Below, piece by piece: positions 1 to 7,517 of a stretch of DNA of 64,000 bases; position 1 is the stretch's first letter, and the number at the start of each line of letters is the position of its first letter. The stretch comes from Reyranella sp. CPCC 100927 (GTDB lineage Bacteria; Pseudomonadota; Alphaproteobacteria; Reyranellales; Reyranellaceae). A program made the translations under genes and the position numbers. The stretch is from NCBI RefSeq assembly GCF_007859315.1, contig NZ_VOHA01000001.1:434001-498000 (forward strand), read 5' to 3'. The notes under the pieces were generated by a model, which made no database searches, was not told the DNA's origin, and saw only the letters and a program-made list of their open reading frames with translations.

Positions 1-571
1 CCAGGATCTGGCGCTGCACGACCACGTCGAGCGCCGTGGTCGGCTCGTCGGCCAGGACGACATCGGGATCGACGTAGGCTGCGAGCCCGATCAGCACGCG
101 CTGGCGCATGCCGCCCGACAGCTGGTGCGGATAGAGCCGCTGCGTGCGCTCGGGCAGATCGAGTTCGGCCATGGTTTTGGCGATGCGCGCGCGGCGTGCC
201 GCCATGTCGGGCCGCGTGCCGCCGGTGCCGGCATCCAGCATCTGCGGCGCGATGCGCATCAGCGGGTTGAGCGCGCTCATCGAGCCCTGCGGCACGTAGG
301 AAAAGATCTCCCACCAGTGCTTGCGGAAATCGGCGCACTCGATGGTGCGTCTGCCGTCGGGATCGCGCCAGTAGACGCGGCCGGAGAGGATCTCCAATCC
401 GTCGGCGAGGTTGCCGTAGAGCAGCTTGAGCAGCGTGGTCTTGCCACAGCCCGACTCGCCCGCGATGCCCAGGATCTCGCCGTCGCGCACCTCCAGCGAC
501 ACGCGATCGACCGCTTTCACGATGCCTGAAGGCGTACGGTAGCCCGCCACGACGTTGTCGACCACGATCAT
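1..571 (-). CDS. Oligopeptide-type ABC transporter ATP-binding protein (DppD/OppD-like), 3' part cut by the window edge
   Basis: Reading leftward from ATG at 571, the frame stays open to base 1, so about 190 residues of an expected 270-330 are present. Visible are Walker A (GESGCGKTT, about residues 39-47), the ABC signature LSGGM and Walker B with D-loop (VVLADEPTTALD). The protein would couple ATP hydrolysis to import through the permease pair just upstream in the transcript. Its ATG overlaps the TGA of the preceding permease gene as ATGA, which implies translational coupling. The family handles oligopeptides, nickel, opines and oligosaccharides. The neighbouring glycosidase and LacI regulator point to a carbohydrate, but that is inference. 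The C-terminal oligopeptide-family motif lies outside the window. Confidence 0.93.
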   Translation of the reverse strand, partial: MIVVDNVVAGYRTPSGIVKAVDRVSLEVRDGEILGIAGESGCGKTTLLKLLYGNLADGLEILSGRVYWRDPDGRRTIECADFRKHWWEIFSYVPQGSMSALNPLMRIAPQMLDAGTGGTRPDMAARRARIAKTMAELDLPERTQRLYPHQLSGGMRQRVLIGLAAYVDPDVVLADEPTTALDVVVQRQIL

Positions 572-1389
572 CGCGCTGCCATCGGGTTGATGCGCAGCCG
601 GTCGGCCAGCGCATTGGACAGCAGGAAGAAGCCGACGAAGATCAGGATGATCGAGATGATCGGCGGCAGCAGCCACCACCAGCGCCCGGCGATCAGGGCC
701 TGATACTTCAGCGCCCAGTAGATCATGGTGCCGATGGTGGGCACGTTGTCGTTGGACAGGCCCAGAAACGCCAGGCTCGACTCGACGGCGACCACCACCA
801 GGATGGTGTTGATGAAGTTCGCCACTGCCCAGCCGCGCAGGTAGGGCACCATCTGGCGCCACAGGATGCGGCCGACGGACTCGCCCGAGTACCAGGCGAG
901 ATTGACGAAATCGCGTTCGCGCATGGAGAGCGCCACGGCACGGATCTGGCGCGCCGGGAAGGGCCAGTTGAAGATCACCAGGATGGTGCCGACCGCCAGC
1001 AGCGAGGTCTGGCCCTTGGTCATCGACGACAGCAGGATCAGCAACGGCAGGCTGGGAATGACGATCAGCGCATCCATCAGGAAGGACAGCGCCCGGTCCG
1101 TCGTGCCGCCGCGATAGCCCGCGAGCAGGCCGACCGCGACGCCGATGAGGGTGGCTAGCGCCGCCACACCCACGCCCAGCATCAGCGAATTGCGCACCGA
1201 CCAGCTCAGCAGCCAGAACGTGTCCTGGCCCAGCGCCGTGGTGCCCAGCAGATGCTCGATACTGGGCCACTGGTTGCGCGGATGGGTCTGCCAGACGCGC
1301 GGATCGTCCGGTGCGATGAACGCCGCCAGCGGCCCGACCAGGATCACCAGGCCGACGATGAGGGTGCCGAGGGCGAGTTTGCCGCGCAT
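568..1389 (-). CDS. ABC transporter permease (DppC/OppC-like)
   Basis: A 273-residue inner-membrane permease. It has an N-terminal hydrophobic helix (about residues 7-27), a long periplasmic stretch containing the family-typical HLLGTTALGQD segment, then a block of membrane helices with the cytoplasmic coupling loop near RQMVPYLRGWAVANF. The end of the core, FLGLSNDNVPTIGTMIYWAL, resembles the FLGLG-x-PxPxWG-M region of DppC proteins. It starts one base after the stop of the DppB-like gene and overlaps the ATPase start by 4 bases, so the three genes form one transcription unit. It should form the translocation pore together with the DppB-like subunit. Substrate cannot be read from the permease. 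Confidence 0.92.
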   Translation of the reverse strand: MRGKLALGTLIVGLVILVGPLAAFIAPDDPRVWQTHPRNQWPSIEHLLGTTALGQDTFWLLSWSVRNSLMLGVGVAALATLIGVAVGLLAGYRGGTTDRALSFLMDALIVIPSLPLLILLSSMTKGQTSLLAVGTILVIFNWPFPARQIRAVALSMRERDFVNLAWYSGESVGRILWRQMVPYLRGWAVANFINTILVVVAVESSLAFLGLSNDNVPTIGTMIYWALKYQALIAGRWWWLLPPIISIILIFVGFFLLSNALADRLRINPMAAR

Positions 1390-1390
1390 G

Positions 1391-2392
1391 TCAGCGGTGC
1401 CGGATGCGGGGGTCGAGCAGCGGATAGAGCAGATCGACCAGCAGGGTGGCGGTGGCGACGGCGATGATCGACAGCGACACCGTGCCCATCAGCAGGTTGT
1501 AGTCGCCCTGCAGGATGGCGGTGTAGATCAGCGAGCCGACGCCGGGATAGCTGAACACGATCTCGGCGATGATCGAGCCGTTGAACATCAGGCCCAGCTG
1601 CAGGGCCAGGAACGTGACCTGCGGCAGCATGGCGTTGGGCAGCACGTAGCGCAGCAGGATGCGCGAGCGCGCCAGGCCTTTCAGCCGCGCGTAGACCACG
1701 AAGTCCTCGTCCATCAGGGTCGACGACAGCGCCCGCATCGACAGCATCCACCAACCGAAGGTGACGGCAATGATCGACACGGCCGGCAGGAACGAGTGGT
1801 AGATGACGCTGGAGATCAGCTCCCAGCTCCACGGCGCGCCGCGCACCGTCGTGGTCAGCGGAAAAACCTTCCAGACGTAGCTGAACAGGATGCTGAGCAC
1901 GAGTGCCAGGATGAAGTAGGGGATTGGATAGAAGACGATGGCGACCGCTTCCAGCGACTTGGACACGCGGCTGTTGGGCATGGTGCCGATGATCAGCCCC
2001 AGTGCATTGCCGACCACCCAGGCGATCAGCACGGAGGACAGCAGCAGGCCGAAGGTCCATGGCAGCGCCTGGCCGATCAGCTCGCGCACCGGTGTCGGAT
2101 ACATTGCCAGCGACGGGCCGAAATCCTGGCTGAACAGCGCCCGCTTCATGAAACCGACGTACTGCTCCAGCAGGGTGCCGTTCAGGCCGAAGGCATCCGA
2201 CAGCGCCTCGCGCAGCGCCGTCACCTGCGACTCCTGCATGTAGGCGCCCTGCGACATCATCCGGCCCAGCATCGCCTCGACCGGGTTGACCGGCAGGAGA
2301 CGGGGAATGATGAAGATGAACGTGATGCCCACCAGCACCACGGCCACATAGGAGGCCAACCGGCCGATCAGGAAGCGCGCGTGACGGGCCAT
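1391..2392 (-). CDS. ABC transporter permease (DppB/OppB-like)
   Basis: The conserved protein begins MARHARFLIGRLASYVAVV at 2392 and is 333 residues long. The frame is open to 2428, but those extra 12 codons come from a dispersed hairpin repeat (2395-2481), so I reject that start. It shows the DppB pattern: an N-terminal helix, a large periplasmic loop, the coupling loop (ARLKGLARSRILLRYVLPNA), the segment SYPGVGSLIYTAILQGDY and the family-typical end (LVDLLYPLLDPRIRHR). It precedes the DppC-like permease by one base. It lies downstream of the GH172 gene on the same strand, separated from it only by the repeat. No binding-protein gene for this importer is visible in the window; it may lie further left. 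Confidence 0.92.
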   Translation of the reverse strand: MARHARFLIGRLASYVAVVLVGITFIFIIPRLLPVNPVEAMLGRMMSQGAYMQESQVTALREALSDAFGLNGTLLEQYVGFMKRALFSQDFGPSLAMYPTPVRELIGQALPWTFGLLLSSVLIAWVVGNALGLIIGTMPNSRVSKSLEAVAIVFYPIPYFILALVLSILFSYVWKVFPLTTTVRGAPWSWELISSVIYHSFLPAVSIIAVTFGWWMLSMRALSSTLMDEDFVVYARLKGLARSRILLRYVLPNAMLPQVTFLALQLGLMFNGSIIAEIVFSYPGVGSLIYTAILQGDYNLLMGTVSLSIIAVATATLLVDLLYPLLDPRIRHR

Positions 2393-2394
2393 TT

Positions 2395-2481
2395 TGTCAT
2401 CCCGAGCGCAGCGAGGGATCATGCGCAACGGGCACGTCGTGCGTCACCTCGTAAAGATCCCTCGCTACGCTCGGGATGACA
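2395..2481. repeat. Dispersed hairpin repeat, family A (copy 1)
   Basis: Inverted repeat with 26-base arms at 2395-2420 and 2456-2481 (one mismatch) around a 35-base variable loop. The arm core is CTCGCTGCGCTCGGGATGAC. It fills the gap between the GH172 and DppB-like genes. Near-identical arms recur at eight other places in this window. Confidence 0.92.
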
Positions 2482-2529
2482 TGTGTGTTGCGTGCGTCGA
2501 GCGCCTGCATTGGCGTGGGACCTCAGTCG

Positions 2530-3636
2530 TCAGATCACCTCGAGGAAGTCGCGATCGGGCAGCGCCTGCAGGGGCGCGTGCGGCAAGGTCTGGTACCAGA
2601 ACGCCACCGAGGCGATGTCGTCCTGTAGCGGCAGGTAGCGGCGCTCCTTGTCGGGCCGCCAGCCCAGCGCCTGCATGGTCACTCGCAGTTCGGTGTCGAA
2701 CCGTACTGGGTCCATGATGTGCCAGCGGTACAGGCCGAAGCGCTGCTGCGACTTGTAGACGCCGTCGGGCCGGATCACCTGGCACAGGCCGGCATAGGCG
2801 GTCGAGAACGGGCTGTAGGCATGCGGCTGCTCGGCCTCGCAGATGCCGACGTCGAAATTGTAGGCGCCGCAGAAATAATCCTCGGTGCCGGTGCCGCAGA
2901 TGGTCGGAAACGGGCGATCGCCGTCCATGAAGAACTTGATCTCGCCTTCGCCCCACCAGCCGGTGTTGTTGCTGCCCCAGGCCATGTAGGTGCCGACGTA
3001 GTGGCCCTTGCCCTTGATGCCGTCGATGATGACGTGGTCGGTCTTGTAGGCCAGCGGATTGGAACGCCGGAAGCTCGCGTGAAAATACGCGGCATCGGCC
3101 GGAACGTCGGTCAGTGTGTAGTCGATCTGGTAGTAGATGCGCGTCTCGACCTCATCGAGATTGGTCAAGGTCACGCGGCAATGCTGGCGAAACGGCATCT
3201 CCCAGTAGCAGTTGAAGGCGCGGCCGGGATTGACACACACCGCCAGCGAATTAACCGGCGCATAGCGCTCCCAGCCGTTGGCGAAGAAGTCGCCGATCGG
3301 GCATTCGACCGAGGGGTTCTCCTGTCCGTCCCAGTAGATGCGCAGGATCAGGAAGCGCCAGCGGCCGCCGCGGATGGTGGCCCAGATGTGCTGCAGGGCG
3401 CCCGGTCCCGTGATATCGGCCAGCACCGCCGTCGTCCCGGGCGCGACATCGATCGACGGCGACACCTTCCAGCCCTGGCCCAGCGAGCGGGCCGGCGATG
3501 CGCCGGTGCCCTCGGTGGCCATGCCGCCCTGGCCCCGTGCGCCGGTGAAATTCTCCGGGCTGATCGACCGTGTCTTGGCATCGGACAGGCGCGACAGGTT
3601 GCCGAGATGGAGTCCGAGCCCGTTGAAAGCCGCCAT
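2530..3636 (-). CDS. Glycoside hydrolase family 172 (DUF2961) protein
   Basis: A 368-residue protein with the DUF2961/GH172 hallmarks: N-terminal NLSRLSDAKTRSISPEN, GARGQGGMA, and the central pair GEGEIKFFMDGD and GTGTEDYF. By motif, the acidic residues at about E230/E232 and E252 are candidates for the catalytic Glu pair described in GH172 alpha-fructofuranosidase and arabinofuranosidase enzymes. There is no signal peptide, so it is probably cytoplasmic. I chose ATG 3636 because GGGAGG lies at the right distance; the frame extends to a TTG at 3708, but that overlaps the likely promoter. It is divergent from a LacI regulator and upstream of an Opp-type importer, suggesting hydrolysis of an imported fructose- or arabinose-containing oligosaccharide. 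The exact substrate is unknown. Confidence 0.88.
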   Translation of the reverse strand: MAAFNGLGLHLGNLSRLSDAKTRSISPENFTGARGQGGMATEGTGASPARSLGQGWKVSPSIDVAPGTTAVLADITGPGALQHIWATIRGGRWRFLILRIYWDGQENPSVECPIGDFFANGWERYAPVNSLAVCVNPGRAFNCYWEMPFRQHCRVTLTNLDEVETRIYYQIDYTLTDVPADAAYFHASFRRSNPLAYKTDHVIIDGIKGKGHYVGTYMAWGSNNTGWWGEGEIKFFMDGDRPFPTICGTGTEDYFCGAYNFDVGICEAEQPHAYSPFSTAYAGLCQVIRPDGVYKSQQRFGLYRWHIMDPVRFDTELRVTMQALGWRPDKERRYLPLQDDIASVAFWYQTLPHAPLQALPDRDFLEVI

Positions 3637-3679
3637 CGCCGTTCCCTCCCAGGACAGGCATCGTTTGTCGTTGTTAGGA

Positions 3680-3708
3680 TTCGTATCGAAACGTTTCGAC
3701 AAGGTCAA
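3680..3708 (-). promoter_or_regulatory. Promoter of the GH172 gene with a LacI-type operator in its spacer
   Basis: On the minus strand TTGACC (3703-3708) is followed after exactly 17 bases by TACGAA (3680-3685). The spacer contains TCGAAACGTTTCGA (3686-3699), a perfect 14-bp palindrome with the central CG typical of LacI-family operators. A repressor bound there would sit between the -35 and -10 elements. The -10 match is modest, so the promoter is an inference; the palindrome is directly visible. Confidence 0.7.
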
Positions 3709-3780
3709 TCCGGTTGCGCCGCCGTGTTATGGGCATCCTTCGTTGATGAAGGGTCGTTTGTGTGCGATCTATAGGCGTTG

Positions 3781-4854
3781 ATGTCGAAACGATTAGACAC
3801 AAAACCAAGGAAGGCCGCATCCCGACGTGCGCCGCGGCAAGGGCGCGCGCCGACCATGGTCGACGTCGCCAAAGCGGCCGATGTGTCCCTCGCCACGGTG
3901 TCGGCGGCGATCAACGGTTCAGCGCCCGTCAGTGCCGCGCTGAAGGCGCGCATCCAGAAGGCGATCAAGCTGGTCGGCTACAAGACCAATGCCATCGCAC
4001 GCAGCCTGAAGACCGGCACCACGTCGACGATCGGCCTGATGGTGGCCGACATCACCAACCCGTTCTTCACCACGGTGATCCACGCCATCCAGGAGCAGGC
4101 GCATCGCCACAACTACGGCGTCATGCTCTGTTGCAGCGACGAGGATCCGGACAACGAGCGCATGCACCTGCGGCTGCTGGCTGACCGCATGGTCGACGGT
4201 TTCATCGTCGCCACTTCAGGTGAAACGCCGGAATTGCGCGCGTTGATCGAGAACAGGCGTACGCCGGTGGTCCTGATCGATCGGCTGGTCGAGGGGCTGG
4301 AGACCGATGCCGTGGTCATCGACAACGTGGCTGCCACGCGCGATGCCGTGCGCCACCTGATTGCATCAGGCCATCGTCGGATCGGCCTGATCACCGGTCG
4401 TCGGTCCCTGTCGACCGGACGCGAGCGCTATGACGGCTATCGCCAGGCTTTGGCCGAGGCTGGCATTGCCTACGAGCCGGCACTGGTGGGCAGCGCCCGC
4501 TTCGGCGCCGACGACGGCTACAAGGCCGCCGCCAAGCTGCTGTCGCTGGCCGAACGGCCGACGGCCATCTTCGCCTGCAACAACCTGTCGGGCATCGGCC
4601 TGATGCGGGCCATCCACGACGCCGGCCTGCGCTGTCCCGACGACATCGCCGTGGCCTGCTTCGACGATTTCGACTGGGCCAACGTCTTTCATCCCCGTCT
4701 GACGACGGTAGCGCAGCCGACGCAGGCGATCGGTGTGCAGGCGATGCTTCTGCTGCTCGAGCGCCTGAGGGACGAAACCGCGCGCGCTTTGCCACCGCGC
4801 GTCGTGCGGCTGAAGGCCGAGCTGCGCATCCGCGATTCGTCGGTGCGCGGTTAG
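3781..4854 (+). CDS. LacI-family transcriptional regulator
   Basis: A 357-residue repressor. The LacI helix-turn-helix is at about residues 26-50 (TMVDVAKAADVSLATVSAAI), followed by the hinge helix region (NAIARSLKTG) and a periplasmic-binding-protein-like effector domain starting STIGLMVADITNPFF. I chose ATG 3781 over the TTG at 3778; an internal ATG at 3856 would also keep the HTH. The gene is divergent from the GH172 gene, with a perfect LacI-type palindrome between them, so the regulon is probably the GH172-Opp-type transporter unit plus itself. The inducer is likely a sugar, which is an inference from the neighbours. Confidence 0.92.
   Translation: MSKRLDTKPRKAASRRAPRQGRAPTMVDVAKAADVSLATVSAAINGSAPVSAALKARIQKAIKLVGYKTNAIARSLKTGTTSTIGLMVADITNPFFTTVIHAIQEQAHRHNYGVMLCCSDEDPDNERMHLRLLADRMVDGFIVATSGETPELRALIENRRTPVVLIDRLVEGLETDAVVIDNVAATRDAVRHLIASGHRRIGLITGRRSLSTGRERYDGYRQALAEAGIAYEPALVGSARFGADDGYKAAAKLLSLAERPTAIFACNNLSGIGLMRAIHDAGLRCPDDIAVACFDDFDWANVFHPRLTTVAQPTQAIGVQAMLLLLERLRDETARALPPRVVRLKAELRIRDSSVRG
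3784..3797 (+). promoter_or_regulatory. Second LacI-operator-like site at the regulator start codon
   Basis: TCGAAACGATTAGA matches 12 of 14 positions of the palindrome at 3686-3699 and begins right after the ATG of the LacI gene. The centre-to-centre distance to the first site is about 98 bp. This could allow autoregulation or DNA looping. It is also coding sequence (Ser-Lys-Arg-Leu), so chance resemblance is possible. Confidence 0.4.
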
Positions 4855-4860
4855 TTTTTC

Positions 4861-4959
4861 GGACCGCGCGCGTCCACGCGCGCATTCGCTCATAGCGAAG
4901 CGAAGAGCGAGGCACTGTCGGCGCTAATGCGCCGATGCGCGCGTGGACGCGCGCGGTCC
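4861..4959. repeat. Long perfect inverted repeat between convergent genes
   Basis: Two perfect 25-base arms (4861-4885 and 4935-4959) around a 49-base spacer, with outer ttttt and aaaaaaa runs that extend the complementarity after one mismatch. It lies between the convergent LacI and binding-protein genes. The style resembles family B (ending in ggtcccA/ggaccg), but the sequence is different. Because the T-run precedes and the A-run follows on the plus strand, it is not a standard intrinsic terminator. Confidence 0.85.
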
Positions 4960-4969
4960 CAAAAAAACG

Positions 4970-6160
4970 TCAATCCACGAAATCCCAGCTCTTGCCGTTG
5001 AAGCGTTGCAGGCGGACGGTTTCGATCACCTTGTAGTCGGTGGCGCTGGTGTTGATCAGGCTGCCGGGCAGCAGCACCGGGATGCGGAAATCCTTCAGGC
5101 TGGCAGCCTGCTTCATGATGTTCTCGCGCGTGAGGTTGTTGCCAGCCTGGCGCAGCACCTGCTCCAGGGTCATGGCGTAGGCATAGCCCGCCAGGTTCAG
5201 CGTGTCGGACAGGTCGGCACCCGGCATGTTGGCCTTCATCCACTCGGTCCACACCTTGATGTCGGGATCGTCGGCCCATTTCGGGTCGTTGGGATCCTTC
5301 ATGAATCCGGCGGTCATGACGCCGGCCGAGGCCTCCAGACCCGCCGGCTTGAAGGTGGCGCCGACCGAGGCGGCACCCAGATGCAGGTAGGTCTGCGGCT
5401 TCCACTGCAGATCGTCGAGCTTGCGGATCGCCTGCGCGGCCTGCTTGGCGTAGGTGAACAGGAACAGCGTGTCGACGCCGGCGCCGCGCAGCGCGATCAC
5501 CTGCGACTCGATCGTGGGATCGGTGGCCATGAAGCTCTGTTCGCTCACGATCATCTTGGCGGCCTTATCGCCCAGGCCGGCCTTCAGCCCCGCCACCATC
5601 TCCTTGCCGAAATCGTCGTCCTGGTAGAGCACGCCGATCTTGCCATCGGGCTTGGTCTTGAGCGCGTGCTGGGCATAGAAGCGCGCCTCGTCGAGCAGAT
5701 TGGGCTGCCAGCCGATGGTCCAATGGAACTTCGCCGGATCGGCGAAGCTGATCGAGCCGGCGGCGATGAAGAGTTGCGGCACCTGCCGGCGGTTGAGATA
5801 GGGCCGCACCGCTGTGTTGATCGGCGTGCCCAGCACATTGAAGATCAGCGCCACGTTGTCGCCTTCGACCAGCTGGCGCACGCCCTCGACCGCCTTGGCC
5901 GGGCTGTAGCCGTCATCCAGCGTGATCAGGGTGATCTTGCGGCCGTTGATGCCGCCCTTGTCGTTGAGCGTCTTGAAGTAGGCCGCCTCGGCGCGCGAGA
6001 GCTGCCCGTAGGCCGACGCCGGGCCGCTGAGCGGCGCGGTCTGGCCAACCTTGATCTCGGTGTCGCTGACGCCGGGACCATATTGCTTCTGCGCCAGCGC
6101 CGCGCCGCCGAACGCGGCGAACACGACCGCCCCGGCCAGCAGACGAAAGACATGCTTCAT
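4970..6160 (-). CDS. ABC transporter substrate-binding protein, branched-chain amino acid type (Peripla_BP_6)
   Basis: A 396-residue periplasmic protein. It begins with a Sec signal peptide (about residues 1-22, cleavage after ALA) and then the family-typical SDTEIKVGQTAPLSGPASAYG, followed by VYQDDDFGKEM-like lobes of the LivJ/AmiC type. ATG 6160 is chosen because GGAGGAA precedes it; the longer frame enters a degenerate repeat. No LivHMGF permease or ATPase genes are adjacent, so it is an orphan binding protein or serves a transporter elsewhere. Its neighbour on the same strand is a CoA transferase, which suggests an organic acid, amino acid or aromatic ligand. The ligand is unknown. Confidence 0.9.
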   Translation of the reverse strand: MKHVFRLLAGAVVFAAFGGAALAQKQYGPGVSDTEIKVGQTAPLSGPASAYGQLSRAEAAYFKTLNDKGGINGRKITLITLDDGYSPAKAVEGVRQLVEGDNVALIFNVLGTPINTAVRPYLNRRQVPQLFIAAGSISFADPAKFHWTIGWQPNLLDEARFYAQHALKTKPDGKIGVLYQDDDFGKEMVAGLKAGLGDKAAKMIVSEQSFMATDPTIESQVIALRGAGVDTLFLFTYAKQAAQAIRKLDDLQWKPQTYLHLGAASVGATFKPAGLEASAGVMTAGFMKDPNDPKWADDPDIKVWTEWMKANMPGADLSDTLNLAGYAYAMTLEQVLRQAGNNLTRENIMKQAASLKDFRIPVLLPGSLINTSATDYKVIETVRLQRFNGKSWDFVD

Positions 6161-6189
6161 GATCGTTTCCTCCAGATGTTTGTTTCGAC

Positions 6190-6246
6190 ATTCCATCATC
6201 CCCCGCTGCGCTCGGGATGACCTCGGGCTGCGCTCGGAAATGATGG
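6190..6246. repeat. Degenerate family A repeat (copy 2)
   Basis: CGCTGCGCTCGGGATGAC is present once intact and once in shortened form (CTGCGCTCGG), flanked by ATCATC and GATGAT. It occupies the gap between the CoA-transferase stop and the start region of the binding-protein gene. It looks like a decayed or rearranged family A element. Confidence 0.7.
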
Positions 6247-6250
6247 GAGC

Positions 6251-7387
6251 TCACTCGATCTTGCCCAGCACCTCCGCGTTGTGTTCGCCGAGCGTGGGCG
6301 AATCGTTCCGGGGATGCGGTCGCGTACCGTCGAACGAAATCGGCAGGCCGACCACTTTCATGTTGCTGCCCGGCAAGGTGCGCATCAGGTCGACGGCCTG
6401 CATCTGCTCGCTGTTGGCGAGTTCGGCGACGTCGTTCACCGGCGCGCAAGGGACACCGACTTTCGTGAGTGCCGCCATCCAGGCATCACGCGGCTTGCCG
6501 CGCAGCACCGGTTCCATGGCGGCGATCAGCGCGGCGCGGTTGGCCACCCGCTGGCGGCCGTCCTCGAAGCGCGGGTCCTGTGCCCACTCCGGATGGCCCA
6601 GCGCCGCGGCGCACTTGACGAACAGGCGGTCGTTGCCGGCGGCGATACAGATCGGCCGATCGGCGGTGTCAAAGATCTGGTAAGGCGCCAACAGGGCGCT
6701 GGCGGTGCCATGGCGCTCCGGCACCTTGCCGGACAGGTGATAACCCGTCAGTGCACCGGAGACCCAGTGCGATGCCGTTTCGAACAGCGACGTGTCGATC
6801 ACGCAGCCGCGGCCGGTGCTGTGGCGCTGCTGCAGCGCTGCCAGCGCACCGATCACGCACCACAGGCCGGTGGCCGCGTCATTGATCGCCGGCGCGCAAA
6901 AGGTCGGCGGATCCTGTGGCCGGCCGGTCATGGTCATCACGGCACCGAAGGCCTGCAGCAGGGGATCGAAGCCGGGCGCCAGCCGCAGCGGACCCTTGGC
7001 GCCGAAGGCCCAGATCGAGCAGTAAATGAGCCTCGGATGGGCGGCCAGCATGGCATCGGGGCCGATGCCGCAATCATCGACAATGCCCGGGCGCAGGTTC
7101 TGGATCAGGATGTCGGCCGCGCCCGCCAGTTTGAACAGCCTGGCCACGTCGGTCGGATTCTTGATGTCGAGCGTTACCGATTTCTTGCCGCGGTTGTTGC
7201 TGTGGAACATGGCGCTGTCGTCGCCCACGAACGGCGGACCCCAGAGTCGGGCATCGTCGCCGCCGTCGGGCTTCTCCACCTTGATCACATCGGCGCCCAT
7301 GTCGGCGAAAATGGCCCCAGCCAGCGGGCCGGCGAACGCCTGCCCGATCTCGAGCACCTTGATTCCTGCCAGGGGTCCGCCCGCCAT
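6251..7387 (-). CDS. Family III CoA transferase (CaiB/BaiF type)
   Basis: A 378-residue enzyme expected to move CoA between carboxylic acids. The N-terminus (GIKVLEIGQAFAGPLAGAIFADMGADVIKVEKP) is the classic family III Rossmann-like start, NNRGKKSVTLD follows, and the catalytic aspartate of the family aligns with Asp170 in APAINDAATG. ATG 7387 has GGGAGAGG just upstream. The length is slightly below the common 390-430. It is divergent from the alpha/beta hydrolase gene and upstream of an orphan binding-protein gene on the same strand. The acyl substrate cannot be told from sequence; formyl-CoA, succinyl-CoA or branched acyl-CoA transfer are all possible. Confidence 0.92.
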   Translation of the reverse strand: MAGGPLAGIKVLEIGQAFAGPLAGAIFADMGADVIKVEKPDGGDDARLWGPPFVGDDSAMFHSNNRGKKSVTLDIKNPTDVARLFKLAGAADILIQNLRPGIVDDCGIGPDAMLAAHPRLIYCSIWAFGAKGPLRLAPGFDPLLQAFGAVMTMTGRPQDPPTFCAPAINDAATGLWCVIGALAALQQRHSTGRGCVIDTSLFETASHWVSGALTGYHLSGKVPERHGTASALLAPYQIFDTADRPICIAAGNDRLFVKCAAALGHPEWAQDPRFEDGRQRVANRAALIAAMEPVLRGKPRDAWMAALTKVGVPCAPVNDVAELANSEQMQAVDLMRTLPGSNMKVVGLPISFDGTRPHPRNDSPTLGEHNAEVLGKIE

Positions 7388-7517
7388 GCCATCCTCTCCC
7401 GAAAACCGTGACCTCTGTCAGTACCGTACGCGAGGCGCGCCGGTGGCTGCTGTGTGTCGAAGGGTGCCTTGCACGCCAAGCATACGCCCCGTCGCGGCCG
7501 CGTGATAAGGAGGTGGC

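Noticed and set aside
2393-2428. Twelve extra N-terminal codons of the DppB-like permease
   Set aside because: They are encoded by the family A repeat (translated as IPRCARDD), not by conserved permease sequence.
1145-2479. A 444-codon open frame on the plus strand across the two permease genes
   Set aside because: It is antisense to well-supported permeases and its translation is rich in Gln, Arg and His, as expected for mirror frames in GC-rich DNA.
4861-4959. Bidirectional intrinsic terminator
   Set aside because: The T-run precedes and the A-run follows the stem on the plus strand, the reverse of what termination needs, and the arms are too far apart.
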